Assembly: GCF_021246445.1 (NCBI RefSeq)
Contig: NZ_JAJQXW010000002.1
Location: forward strand, 804,061 to 868,060
Length of the DNA: 64,000 nt
DNA from: Rhabdothermincola salaria
GTDB lineage: Bacteria > Actinomycetota > Acidimicrobiia > Acidimicrobiales > Acidimicrobilacustridaceae
Direction of reading: 5' to 3'
Positions 46,660-55,441 of this stretch are shown piece after piece (the first letter of the stretch is position 1; the number at the start of each line of letters is the position of its first letter). Below the pieces are notes generated by a model. The model did not search any database, was not told the origin of the DNA, and saw only the letters and a program-made list of their open reading frames with translations. The translations under genes and the position numbers were made by a program.

Positions 46660-47447
46660 CAGGCGTCGGGGGAGAGATCTTCTCCGAGGGTGCGCATCCG
46701 CTCGAGGACGTCGTCCGCGGTGGGGTCGGTGAGGTCGCCGACGACCTTGCCGTCGGCGAGGAAGACCACGCGATCGGCGTAGGCGGCGGCGACCGGGTCG
46801 TGGGTGACCATCACGATGGACTGGCCGAAGTCGTCGACCGCGGCGCGCATGAAGTGCAGGATCTCGCTGCCGCTCTTGGAGTCGAGGTTGCCGGTCGGTT
46901 CGTCGGCGAAGATGATCTTGGGCTGGCTGGCGAGAGCCCGGGCGACGGCGACGCGCTGCTGCTGGCCGCCGGAGAGCTCGCTCGGCCGGTGACCGAGACG
47001 GTCGCCGAGGTCGACGGCCTTGATGACCGTGTCGTACCAGGGGCGGTCGACCTTGCGGCCGGCCAGGTCCATCGGGAGGGTGATGTTCTCGGCTGCGGTG
47101 AGGGTGGGCACGAGGTTGAACGCCTGGAACACGAACCCGATGGTGTCGCGACGAAGCGTCGTGAGCTGCTTCTCGTTGAGTCGGCTCAGGTCCACGTCAC
47201 CGATGAACACCTGGCCGTCGGTGAGGGTGTCGAGGCCGGCGATGCAGTGCATCAGCGTGGACTTGCCCGAACCAGAAGGGCCCATGATGGCGGTGAAGCG
47301 GCCTCGCTCGAAGTCGACGGTGATGTCGTCGAGGGCCCGCACCTCGGTCTCGCCGGATCCGTAGATCTTGGAGGCGTGCACGGTGCGGGCGGCCGCCGAC
47401 GGGTTCGGCGCGGGAGGCGGGGGGGCGGAGGTGTCGGTGACGGTCAC
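46659..47447 (-). CDS. ABC transporter ATP-binding protein (MacB/LolD type)
   Basis: A 262-residue ATPase: Walker A GPSGSGKST at about 57-65, Q-loop in VFQAFNLVPTLTA, signature LSGGQQQRVAVARAL, Walker B IIFADEPTGNLDS and H-loop MVTHDP, with the EPTGNLDSKSG phrase typical of the MacB/LolD/FtsE group that pairs with FtsX-type permeases. A GTG at 47447 is the preferred start and leaves a Pro/Ala-rich 20-residue lead. The coupled downstream gene is its permease. The substrate is unknown. Confidence 0.93.
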   Translation of the reverse strand: MTVTDTSAPPPPAPNPSAAARTVHASKIYGSGETEVRALDDITVDFERGRFTAIMGPSGSGKSTLMHCIAGLDTLTDGQVFIGDVDLSRLNEKQLTTLRRDTIGFVFQAFNLVPTLTAAENITLPMDLAGRKVDRPWYDTVIKAVDLGDRLGHRPSELSGGQQQRVAVARALASQPKIIFADEPTGNLDSKSGSEILHFMRAAVDDFGQSIVMVTHDPVAAAYADRVVFLADGKVVGDLTDPTADDVLERMRTLGEDLSPDA

Positions 47448-47590
47448 GATCGAGAGCCTAAGGGGGAAACGGCGCCGGAGGGGATCGAGAATCGTCGGGG
47501 TCGAGTCGCTCCGGGCGCGCCACGGGGACGACCGGCGGGTCGCCCCCGTGACGAGGTGGAGGTGGTGCCGGCCGCACGGGCCGGCGGGTG

Positions 47591-48226
<636 letters not shown>

Positions 48227-48296
48227 GTCCGTCGTCTCCGAGGTCTCGTGGCGGTGGGTCGCCTCACTCTACGGATGCGTCGGACCGAAAGGCGAC

Positions 48297-49529
48297 CTAA
48301 CAGGTCGGAATTGTGTCCGCCGGACGGTCGTCGAGCAGCCACCCGGCGATGGCCGCCCCGATGGCCAGCGATGCCGTGGCCGCCGGTGAGGGCGCGTTCA
48401 CCACGTGCAGGACCGGCCCCGAGCGGGCGAAGGCGAAGTCGTCGACGAGGGTTCCGTCGGCCGCCACGGCCTGGGCCCGCACGCCGGCGCCGGCCGGCAC
48501 CAGGTCGTCGGGGCGCACTTCCGGGACCAGCCGCTGCAGGGCGGCCACGAAGCGTCGTCGGTCGAGGGAGCGCACGATCTCACCCGCCCCCGTTCGCCAG
48601 TACCGGCGGGCGAGGCGCCACGTCGAGCGTCGGGCGGCGAAGCGGGCGGTGTCGCCGGCCCGCACCGTGCCCCACCCGTAGGCGTCGCGGCCCAGCGCCG
48701 GCACCGCGTTGGGCCCGGCGTGCACCGTGCCGTCGATGCCCCGGGTGAAGTGCACGCCGAGGAACGGGAAGCGGGGGTCGGGCACCGGGTAGACGAGGTG
48801 GTTCACGAGGTGGGCGGCCTCGGGGCGCAGCTCCAGGTACTCCCCCCGGAAGGGCAGGATGCGCACGGGCGGGACCAGGCCCGAACGGCGGGCCACGACG
48901 TCGGACCACGCTCCGGCACAGGTGACGACGCGCTCGGCCCACCAGCGCCCCTGGTCGGTGTCCACGGCGACGCCGAGACGGGTGTCGACCAGGTCCTGCA
49001 CCCCCACGCCCAGGCGGACCTCGCCGCCGTGGTCCTCGATCTCGCGCCGCAGCCCCTCGCACACGCCCGGGAAGTCGACCACCCCGGTGGCGGGCACGTG
49101 CAGCGCGGCCAGGCCCCGTGCGTGGGGCTCGAGGTCGGCGAGCCCCGCCGGGCCCAGCTCGTGCACGACGAGGCCGTTGGCCCGGGCCCGTTCGGCCAGG
49201 GCGGCCAGGCGCGGCACCTCGTCGGGTTCGGTGGCCACCACCACCTCGCCACAGCGCTCGAGGGCGACCCCGTGCTCCGCGCACCAGTCGACGAGAGCGG
49301 CTTGGCCCTGCGCGCACAACCGGGCCTTGTGCGACCCGGGGCGGTAGGTCACCGGCGAGTGCAGCACTCCTGAGTTGTGGCCCGACTGGTGGGCCGCCAC
49401 ACGCGCCTCGCGCTCGAGCACCACGACCGGCCACCCGGGCCGGGCTCGTTGCAGGGCGCGGGCGGTGGCCAGGCCGACGATGCCGGCGCCGACGACGACG
49501 GCACCGACGTGGGTGTCGTGGCCGCTCAG
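48297..49529 (-). CDS. lhgO: L-2-hydroxyglutarate oxidase-like FAD enzyme with probable CTG start
   Basis: A 410-residue FAD oxidoreductase of the DAO/LhgO family, which oxidises L-2-hydroxyglutarate to 2-oxoglutarate at the membrane. Signatures: QSGHNSGVLHSP with the family-typical His-Asn, ATGVVDFPGVCEGL, ILPFRGEYLEL and VYPVPDPRFPFLGVHFTR. The FAD-binding motif VVVGAGIVGLATARAL lies upstream of the first ordinary start codon (GTG at 49424) but is fully in frame; the only start that includes it is a CTG at 49529 that overlaps the ppa stop as CTGA, giving MSGHDTHVGAVVVGAG. Without it the protein would lack its cofactor site. Coupled to ppa. Confidence 0.88.
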   Translation of the reverse strand: MSGHDTHVGAVVVGAGIVGLATARALQRARPGWPVVVLEREARVAAHQSGHNSGVLHSPVTYRPGSHKARLCAQGQAALVDWCAEHGVALERCGEVVVATEPDEVPRLAALAERARANGLVVHELGPAGLADLEPHARGLAALHVPATGVVDFPGVCEGLRREIEDHGGEVRLGVGVQDLVDTRLGVAVDTDQGRWWAERVVTCAGAWSDVVARRSGLVPPVRILPFRGEYLELRPEAAHLVNHLVYPVPDPRFPFLGVHFTRGIDGTVHAGPNAVPALGRDAYGWGTVRAGDTARFAARRSTWRLARRYWRTGAGEIVRSLDRRRFVAALQRLVPEVRPDDLVPAGAGVRAQAVAADGTLVDDFAFARSGPVLHVVNAPSPAATASLAIGAAIAGWLLDDRPADTIPTC

Positions 49530-50035
49530 GCCCCGGTCCCGTGGTCGGCGTAGCGCTTGCGCGAGGCCTCGATCTCGGTCCAGGCGGCGGCCTTGTTCTC
49601 CCAGGTGCCGGTGACCGAGAACTTCTCGGGCTCGAGCATCTTGTAGATGTCGAAGAAGTGCTTGATCTCCGAGAGGATCTCGGCGGGCAGGTCACCGATG
49701 TCGTCGATGTCCTTCCACCGGGGTTCGTTGGGCTCGACGCAGATGATCTTGGCGTCGGGTCCGGCTTCGTCCTCCATCCACATCATCCCCACCGGCTTGC
49801 AGAGGATGTAGCAGCCGGGGAAGGTCGGGTCCTCGGTGAGGACGAGCACGTCGAGGGGGTCGCCGTCCTCGGAGAGGGTCTCGGGGATGAAGCCGTACTC
49901 GGTGGGGTAGGCGGTGGCGGCGAACAGACGGCGATCGAGGCGGATTCGACCGGTGTGGTGATCGACCTCGTACTTGTTGCGACTACCGCGGGGGATCTCG
50001 ATCAGCACGTCGATGGTGTTCTCCATGTCCGCCAT
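49526..50035 (-). CDS. ppa: Inorganic pyrophosphatase (family I)
   Basis: A 169-residue soluble pyrophosphatase, normal length for the family. KYEVDHHTGRIRLDR, TEYGFIPETL and the metal-binding signature DGDPLDVLVL with its three Asp residues are all present, as is DIDDIGDLP. It hydrolyses pyrophosphate to drive biosynthesis. Start ATG at 50035 (another Met four codons in). Its stop overlaps the proposed CTG start of lhgO. It is divergent from an ELFV-dehydrogenase-like gene, 141 bases apart. Confidence 0.97.
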   Translation of the reverse strand: MADMENTIDVLIEIPRGSRNKYEVDHHTGRIRLDRRLFAATAYPTEYGFIPETLSEDGDPLDVLVLTEDPTFPGCYILCKPVGMMWMEDEAGPDAKIICVEPNEPRWKDIDDIGDLPAEILSEIKHFFDIYKMLEPEKFSVTGTWENKAAAWTEIEASRKRYADHGTGA

Positions 50036-50176
50036 TGTGACCCCACGCGCACCGCGTCTTCGAATGCACGAGGCCTTTCGTGACGAGGGTCACGCGCCCG
50101 CCGTGCCCCGGACTCGGGACCCGCGGCTCGGACCTCCATCGCGGCGTTCCCCCGTCGGTGTGCTTCACTCCAGAGC

Positions 50177-51196
50177 GTGACGACCCGCAAGCTCTCCACC
50201 ACCGACGCCTTCGTGGTCCTCGACCTCGACGACGACGTGCCCGCCGTGGGCATCGTGCGCAGCGCCCCCAAGGTGCTGGTCGACGGAGCCAGTTGGCTGG
50301 CCCGGGCGCAGACCTACCAGTTCGCCTCGTTCGGTCGCCGCCTCCGGGGTGCCTCGGCCGCGGTCAACGCCGCCCCCGACCTGCGCGACGACGCCGTGGC
50401 GGCCTTCATCGACGAGCTGGCCCCCGACCTCGACGCAGGCACGCTGCTCCTCGAGCCGGCCAAGGGCCTGAGCGCCGAGCACGCGGCCGCCCTGCGGGCG
50501 CACGATCCCCGTCCGGCGTCGTGGTGGGACCAGCGCGACGAGCTGCGGGCCGATGGCGTGGCGGCCGCGGTGGGCACGGCGGTGCCGGCCGAGGGCTGCC
50601 GCGTGGCCATCGAGGGGTTCGACGCCGCCGGGCCGGCCCTGGTCCGGGCCCTGACCGCCAGAGGAGCCGTCGTCGTGGCGGTGGCCACTCCCTCGGGCAC
50701 CAAGGAGGTCCCCGAAGGCATCTCCGCGGAGGCGGCCGCCGAGGCGTGGGCCGCCCACGGGCCCGGCCTCGTCACCGAGCTCGGGGGTGACGCCTCCCCG
50801 CCCGGCAGCGTGTTCGCCGCCGACGCCGACGTCGTGGTGGCCGGCTCCAAGGTGGGCGTGATCGACCACGAGGTGGCGGCATCGGTTCGGGCCCGGGCCA
50901 TCGTGCCGGGTGGGGCGCTGCCGGTCACCGCCAAGGCCCTGGCCGTCTTGCGGCGAGCCGGCGTGGTCGTGCTCCCCGACTTCGTCACCACCGCGGGCGC
51001 CCTGTTCGCCTGGCCCGTCGACGGTGGCGAGATCACCGTCGACGAGGCCCGCGCCGCCGCCACCACCGCCATCGTCGAGGTGCTCGCCGAGGTGGCCGAT
51101 CACCCGTCCGGTCCGCTCCTCGGCGCCTGCGAACGGGCCGAGGCCTTCCTCACGACGTGGGCGGCGGACCTTCCCTTCGGGCGCCCGCTGGGGTAG
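50177..51196 (+). CDS. Glu/Leu/Phe/Val dehydrogenase-like protein lacking catalytic lysines
   Basis: A 339-residue protein of the ELFV amino-acid dehydrogenase fold. The N-domain WLARAQTYQFASFGRR-LRGASAAVN aligns with LARGMTYKNAAAGL-LGGGKTVI of leucine dehydrogenase, but the two conserved Lys are Gln48 and Ser60, and the catalytic Asp region reads LLEPAKG without Asp. The Rossmann domain has AIEGFDAAGPALVRALTARGAVVVAV (in parts) and VPGGALPVTAKAL then VVVLPDFVTTAG, equivalent to the conserved ANxxxT...RGxxxxPDxxxNAGG region. It may therefore be a pseudoenzyme or have another activity. GTG start at 50177. Confidence 0.75.
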   Translation: MTTRKLSTTDAFVVLDLDDDVPAVGIVRSAPKVLVDGASWLARAQTYQFASFGRRLRGASAAVNAAPDLRDDAVAAFIDELAPDLDAGTLLLEPAKGLSAEHAAALRAHDPRPASWWDQRDELRADGVAAAVGTAVPAEGCRVAIEGFDAAGPALVRALTARGAVVVAVATPSGTKEVPEGISAEAAAEAWAAHGPGLVTELGGDASPPGSVFAADADVVVAGSKVGVIDHEVAASVRARAIVPGGALPVTAKALAVLRRAGVVVLPDFVTTAGALFAWPVDGGEITVDEARAAATTAIVEVLAEVADHPSGPLLGACERAEAFLTTWAADLPFGRPLG

Positions 51197-51268
51197 GGGC
51201 CGACGACCGGTGGGGGCCACGGGGACACGATGGGGAACCGGGCGGGCCTCGGTGACGTCGAACTCCAC

Positions 51269-51904
51269 ATGACGGCTCCCGCCCACCCGTCGCGGCGCCG
51301 GCTGCGTCCCGTGGTCCTGGCGTTGCTCCTACCGGTCGTGGCGTCGGGGCTCGTGGTCGCGTCGGCGACCCCGGCGATGGCGTGCAGCTGCGTGCCGCTC
51401 ACCGACGAGGACGCCTTGGAGCGTGCCGATGTGGTGTTCACCGGGAACTGGGTCGCCACCGAGACCGGGCTGCCGTACCCGTTCGGTGACTCCGACGAAG
51501 GTGTCCGCCTCATCTTCGAGGTCGACGCCGTCTATGCGGGGGAGGCCCACGAGCGCCAGAGCGTCGTCACCGAGCGCGAGTCGGCCACCTGCGGGCTCGA
51601 CCCCGATGGACCGGGCCCGTTCCTCGTCTTCGCTCGCCGTGGGGCCGGGCCTCACGATCCCGCCGCCGAGGAGGGGGAGGTCGTGGCCGATTCGTGCTCC
51701 GGCACGAGACGGCTCGCCGTCGGGCCCGTTCCCGCTGCGCTCGGCCCGCCGACCGAACCGTTGGAGGGCTCGTCGCCGGTGGGCGGTGGCCGACCGGGCG
51801 ACGTGCTCCTCTGGGGTGGTGTGGGGGCGATGGTCGTCCTCGTGGCGGTCACCGTCGTGAGGGCGCGGCGTCGCCTCTCCGAGGAGGGCGACGCGGCGAC
51901 GTGA
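51269..51904 (+). CDS. Secreted, membrane-anchored TIMP/NTR-like protein
   Basis: A 211-residue protein with a signal peptide (about 1-38, ending PAMA) whose cut would expose Cys-Ser-Cys-Val-Pro, the same start as animal TIMP inhibitors and NTR-fold proteins (CxCVP). DVVFTGNW, then FEVDAVYAG and a later lone Cys in SATCGL and DSCSG fit the OB-like NTR barrel with disulfides. A Gly/Pro linker and a final hydrophobic helix (about 178-197) followed by RARRR anchor it in the membrane. The function of bacterial members is not established. The ATG at 51269 is preferred over an upstream codon that would bury the signal peptide. Confidence 0.75.
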   Translation: MTAPAHPSRRRLRPVVLALLLPVVASGLVVASATPAMACSCVPLTDEDALERADVVFTGNWVATETGLPYPFGDSDEGVRLIFEVDAVYAGEAHERQSVVTERESATCGLDPDGPGPFLVFARRGAGPHDPAAEEGEVVADSCSGTRRLAVGPVPAALGPPTEPLEGSSPVGGGRPGDVLLWGGVGAMVVLVAVTVVRARRRLSEEGDAAT

Positions 51905-51949
51905 TCCCCGACCCGGCTGGCGCGGCGGGGCGTCCCTACGATCGCCGCC

Positions 51950-53347
51950 ATGGCCGATGACCTGGCGGTGGTGTGGTTCCGGCGCGACCTGCGCCTGGAG
52001 GACAACCCGGCGTGGGCGGCGGCCACGGCCGCCCACGACTCGGTGCTGGCCCTCTACGTGCTCGACCCGGTGCTGCTCGACGCCGCCGGCGCCCACCGCC
52101 GAGACCGCTTCCTCCACGATCTCGGCGCCCTCGACCACACCCTGCGCGACGCCGGCGGCTCGCTGCGGGTGGTGCACGGGGCCGCGGCCGAGGTGGTGCC
52201 CGCCGAAGTCGCCGAGCTCGGCGCCGTCGCGGTGTACGCCAACGCGGACGTGACCCCCTACGCCACGGCGCGCGACGAGGTCGCGGACCGGGCCCTGGCC
52301 GAGATCGAGGTCGACGTCCACTGGTCATGGGGCACGCTCGTGCACCCGCCCGGTGCGGTGCTCACCAACGCCGGTGACGTCTCGCAGGTGTTCACCCCGT
52401 TCCACCGGACGTGGTCGGCCACAGCGCTCGACCCGTGGCCGGAGCCGGGCGACGCCGAGGTGCTGGATCGACCCGCGGACGGCCTCCCGGCACCGAGCGC
52501 GGACTACCCGCTCGTGGGCGGGGAGGAGGAGGCCGCCGCCGAACCCGGCGAGCGGGGAGCGGCGGCCCGGCTGGCGTGGTTCCTCGAGCGGGTCGACGAC
52601 TACCGCGAGACGAGGGACCGCCCGGGCGAGGTCGGCAGCTCGCAGCTCTCGGCCGACCTGCGCTTCGGCACGCTGTCGCCCCGACGACTGGTCGAGATCG
52701 TGGGTGACGCCACCGACGGCCGCAAGGCGTTCGTGCGCCAGGTGGCGTGGCGCGACTGGTACGCCCACACGCTCTGGCGCCGGCCCGACATGGTCACCGA
52801 GCCGCTGAAGGCGCAGTTCGCGGCCCTGCCGTGGCGCGACGATCCCGAGGGCGTCGACGCCTGGCGCCGGGGCCGCACGGGCATCCCCCTCGTCGACGCC
52901 GGCATGCGCCAGCTCGTCGCCACCGGGTGGGTGCACAACCGGGTCCGTCTGGTGGTCGGCTCGTTCCTCACCAAGAACCTGCTGGTCGACTGGCGCATCG
53001 GGGAGCGGTGGTTCCGCCACCACCTCATGGACGGCGACGTGGCCCAGAACGTCGGCAACTGGCAGTGGGTGGCCGGCACGGGCCCCGATGCCTCGCCCTT
53101 CCACCGGGTGTTCAACCCGGTGCTCCAGAGCCGCAAGTTCGACCCCGACGGCGCCTACCTGCGCCGGTGGCTGCCGGAGCTCGCCCAGCTGAGCGGCGAG
53201 GCCATCCACGCCCCCTGGGAGGCCGGGCCCCTCGAGCTGGCGGAGGCGGGCGTCGTGCTCGACGACACCTATCCGGCCCCGATCGTCGACCTGGGGGAGA
53301 GCCGCGAGCGGGCCCTGGGCGCCTACGAGGAGATCCGCCGGCGCTAG
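51950..53347 (+). CDS. phrB: Deoxyribodipyrimidine photolyase
   Basis: A 465-residue DNA photolyase/cryptochrome. The N-terminal antenna domain starts VVWFRRDLRLEDNPAW; the FAD domain has AWRDWYAHTLW, the PLVDAGMRQL motif, TGWVHNRVRLVVGSFLTKNLL, and the signature WQWVAGTGPDASPFHRVFNP that lines the flavin, with the Trp residues of the electron path. It repairs UV cyclobutane dimers using blue light. Start ATG at 51950; 45 bases after the NTR-like gene on the same strand. Length and motifs indicate an active class I CPD-type enzyme. Confidence 0.95.
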   Translation: MADDLAVVWFRRDLRLEDNPAWAAATAAHDSVLALYVLDPVLLDAAGAHRRDRFLHDLGALDHTLRDAGGSLRVVHGAAAEVVPAEVAELGAVAVYANADVTPYATARDEVADRALAEIEVDVHWSWGTLVHPPGAVLTNAGDVSQVFTPFHRTWSATALDPWPEPGDAEVLDRPADGLPAPSADYPLVGGEEEAAAEPGERGAAARLAWFLERVDDYRETRDRPGEVGSSQLSADLRFGTLSPRRLVEIVGDATDGRKAFVRQVAWRDWYAHTLWRRPDMVTEPLKAQFAALPWRDDPEGVDAWRRGRTGIPLVDAGMRQLVATGWVHNRVRLVVGSFLTKNLLVDWRIGERWFRHHLMDGDVAQNVGNWQWVAGTGPDASPFHRVFNPVLQSRKFDPDGAYLRRWLPELAQLSGEAIHAPWEAGPLELAEAGVVLDDTYPAPIVDLGESRERALGAYEEIRRR

Positions 53348-53360
53348 GGGACCTTCCGGG

Positions 53361-53663
53361 TCAGCTGGCGCGGGCGGCTTCCTGGACGGCGCGGCGGCTG
53401 ATCGAGCGGGGGGCGTAGCCGGCGGCGGCCCGCTCCTCTTCGGTCTCACCGCCCCAGAACCCGTTCTCCCGGTTGAGGCGGGCCATCTCCCGGCACGGCA
53501 TCAGCACGGGGCAGCCGTTGCACATCTTGCGGGCGGCAGCTTCACGCTTGACTCGACGTTCGGGGCGCTCGCCGGCCAGACCGAAGAACAGGGTGGTGCG
53601 TCCCTTGCACGCGGCGTCGTCCATCCACTCGGCACGTTCCACGACGATGGTCAACGTCTCCAT
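53361..53663 (-). CDS. whiB: WhiB family [4Fe-4S] transcriptional regulator
   Basis: A 100-residue Wbl protein, a regulator family restricted to actinobacteria and their phages. Cluster ligands Cys19, Cys48, Cys51 and Cys57 have the standard C-x(n)-C-x2-C-x5-C spacing, followed by the turn GFWGGETEEER and a basic C-terminal tail for DNA contact (RSISRR). Wbl proteins bind sigma-A region 4. ATG at 53663 is taken as the start (upstream Met codons at 53681 and 53720 are possible). It is divergent from the cobA-hemD gene across an AT-rich palindromic segment. The exact Wbl subclass is not assigned. Confidence 0.95.
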   Translation of the reverse strand: METLTIVVERAEWMDDAACKGRTTLFFGLAGERPERRVKREAAARKMCNGCPVLMPCREMARLNRENGFWGGETEEERAAAGYAPRSISRRAVQEAARAS

Positions 53664-53726
53664 GACGCCTCCGGGGGACATGGGCCCGATGGCCCAGATG
53701 AGGGGGTACGAGAGAGTCAACTCAAT

Positions 53727-53736
53727 TTAGCGCTAA
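53727..53736. promoter_or_regulatory. AT-rich palindrome in the whiB / cobA-hemD divergent region
   Basis: TTAGCGCTAA is a perfect ten-base palindrome, immediately overlapped by CTAATTAG at 53733-53740, another perfect palindrome. The whole stretch 53718-53742 is strikingly AT-rich for this genome, as expected for a promoter/operator between divergent genes. No clear -35/-10 pair was assigned. The regulator is unknown. Confidence 0.45.
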
Positions 53737-53893
53737 TTAGTTCCGAACGGACTCGATTTCTCGATGCCCCGTGACGGACGTCGCACCAGGGGCCGCCGGA
53801 GCGGCGAGGGCGACACCGTTTCGTGGGCCCGTGGTCCTGGGAGGGCCCTCGCCGCCGACGGGGCCTCAGAGCCGAGCCAATAGTCTCCGGGCC

Positions 53894-55432
53894 GTGACCG
53901 TCTACCTGGTCGGGGCCGGCCCCGGCGACCCTGGCTTGCTCACCGTGCGCGGCGCCGAGGTGCTCGCTCTCGCCGACGTCGTCGTCTACGACCGCCTCTC
54001 GGTGTCGGCCCTGCTCGACCTGGCCCCGCCCGAGGCCGAGCGCATCAGCGTGGCCAAGTCCGCCGGGTCGGCCGTCATGTCCCAGTCCGAGATCGACGCC
54101 CTGCTCGTCGAGCGGGGACGCGCCGGGCAGACCGTCGTGCGGCTCAAGGGGGGCGACCCCTTCGTCTTCGCCCGGGGCGGCGAGGAAGCGGCGGCGCTGC
54201 GCGCCGCGGGCGTCGACTACGAGGTCGTCCCCGGCATCACCTCGGCCATCGCGGTGCCCGCCTACGCCGGGATCCCCGTCACCCTGCGGCACTCGTCGAC
54301 CTCGTTCACCGTGGTCACCGGCCACGAGGACCCCGACAAGGGCGGCGAGCTCGACTGGGAGGCCATCGCCCGGGTGGGCGGCACCATCGTCATCCTCATG
54401 GGCGTGGGGCGGTGGCCCAAGATCGTCGAACGCCTCCTGGCCGGGGGCCTGGCCCCCACCACGCCGGCCGCCGCCGTGCGGTGGGGCACCCGTCCCGAGC
54501 AGCGCTCGGTGCGCGCCACCCTCGCCACGCTCGGCGACCACGAGCTGGCGGCCCCCAGCACCATCGTCGTGGGCGCCGTCGCGGCCGAGGACCTCGACTG
54601 GTTCGAGTCCCGCCCGCTCTTCGGGACCACCGTCCTCGTCACCCGCCCCCGCCACCAGGCCTCGTCGCTCGCCCGGCGCCTGCGCCACCTCGGCGCCGAC
54701 GCCCTCGAGGTGCCCACCATCGAGATCGTCGATCCGTCCGACGAGGGCGCCGCCCTCCGCGACGCCGCCGGCCGGGTGCACGAGTACGAGTGGGTGGTGC
54801 TCACCTCGCCCAACGGGGCGGCCCGCTTCTGCGACGTGCTGCGCGACGGCCGCGACCTGGCCGGTGTGAAGCTGGCGGCCATCGGACCCGGTACGGCCGA
54901 CGCCCTGGCCGCCCGCAACCTCGTCGCCGACCTCGTCCCCGAACGCTTCGTCGCCGAGTCGCTGCTCGAGGCCTTCCCCCTGCCCCCGTCGGGCGGGGGC
55001 AGGGTGCTGCTGGCCCGGGCGGCCGTGGCTCGCGACGTCCTGCCCGACGGCCTGGCGTCGCTCGGCTGGGACGTCGACGTGGTGGAGGCGTACCGCACCG
55101 TCCCCGCCGCGGTGAGCCCCGACCAGCGCGAGGCGGTGGCCCGAGCCGATGCCGTCACGTTCACCTCGTCCTCGACCGTCGACCGCTTCCTGGCGGCCTA
55201 CGGCCCCGAGGCCGTGCCCCCGCTCGTGGCCTGCATCGGCCCGATCACCGCCGACACCGCCCGGCGCCACGGGCTGCGCATCGACGTGATCGCCGACGTG
55301 CACACCATCGACGGCCTCGTCGACGCCCTGGTGACCCACGTCGAGGCCGCTCGCCACCCCCACGACCACTCGGGGTCCGAGGGCTCGCGTCGCGCGAACC
55401 GCCCCGGTGGGCGCCGTTCGGGCCGTGCCTAG
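53894..55432 (+). CDS. cobA-hemD: Uroporphyrinogen-III C-methyltransferase / uroporphyrinogen-III synthase fusion
   Basis: A 512-residue bifunctional protein. Residues about 1-245 are SUMT/CobA: VYLVGAGPGDPGLLTVRG, VVRLKGGDPFVFARGGEE and GIPVTLRH, for two SAM-dependent methylations toward siroheme/cobalamin. Residues about 250-485 are HemD: VLVTRPRHQASSLARRL, VLTSPNGAARF, AIGPGTADAL and TFTSSSTVDRF, which closes hydroxymethylbilane to uroporphyrinogen III. The fusion is common in actinobacteria. A basic tail of about 25 residues ends the protein. The GTG at 53894 sets the first CobA strand; upstream codons extend into low-quality sequence. It leads the hemB-hemL genes. Confidence 0.95.
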   Translation: MTVYLVGAGPGDPGLLTVRGAEVLALADVVVYDRLSVSALLDLAPPEAERISVAKSAGSAVMSQSEIDALLVERGRAGQTVVRLKGGDPFVFARGGEEAAALRAAGVDYEVVPGITSAIAVPAYAGIPVTLRHSSTSFTVVTGHEDPDKGGELDWEAIARVGGTIVILMGVGRWPKIVERLLAGGLAPTTPAAAVRWGTRPEQRSVRATLATLGDHELAAPSTIVVGAVAAEDLDWFESRPLFGTTVLVTRPRHQASSLARRLRHLGADALEVPTIEIVDPSDEGAALRDAAGRVHEYEWVVLTSPNGAARFCDVLRDGRDLAGVKLAAIGPGTADALAARNLVADLVPERFVAESLLEAFPLPPSGGGRVLLARAAVARDVLPDGLASLGWDVDVVEAYRTVPAAVSPDQREAVARADAVTFTSSSTVDRFLAAYGPEAVPPLVACIGPITADTARRHGLRIDVIADVHTIDGLVDALVTHVEAARHPHDHSGSEGSRRANRPGGRRSGRA

Positions 55433-55441
55433 GCTGGCCCG

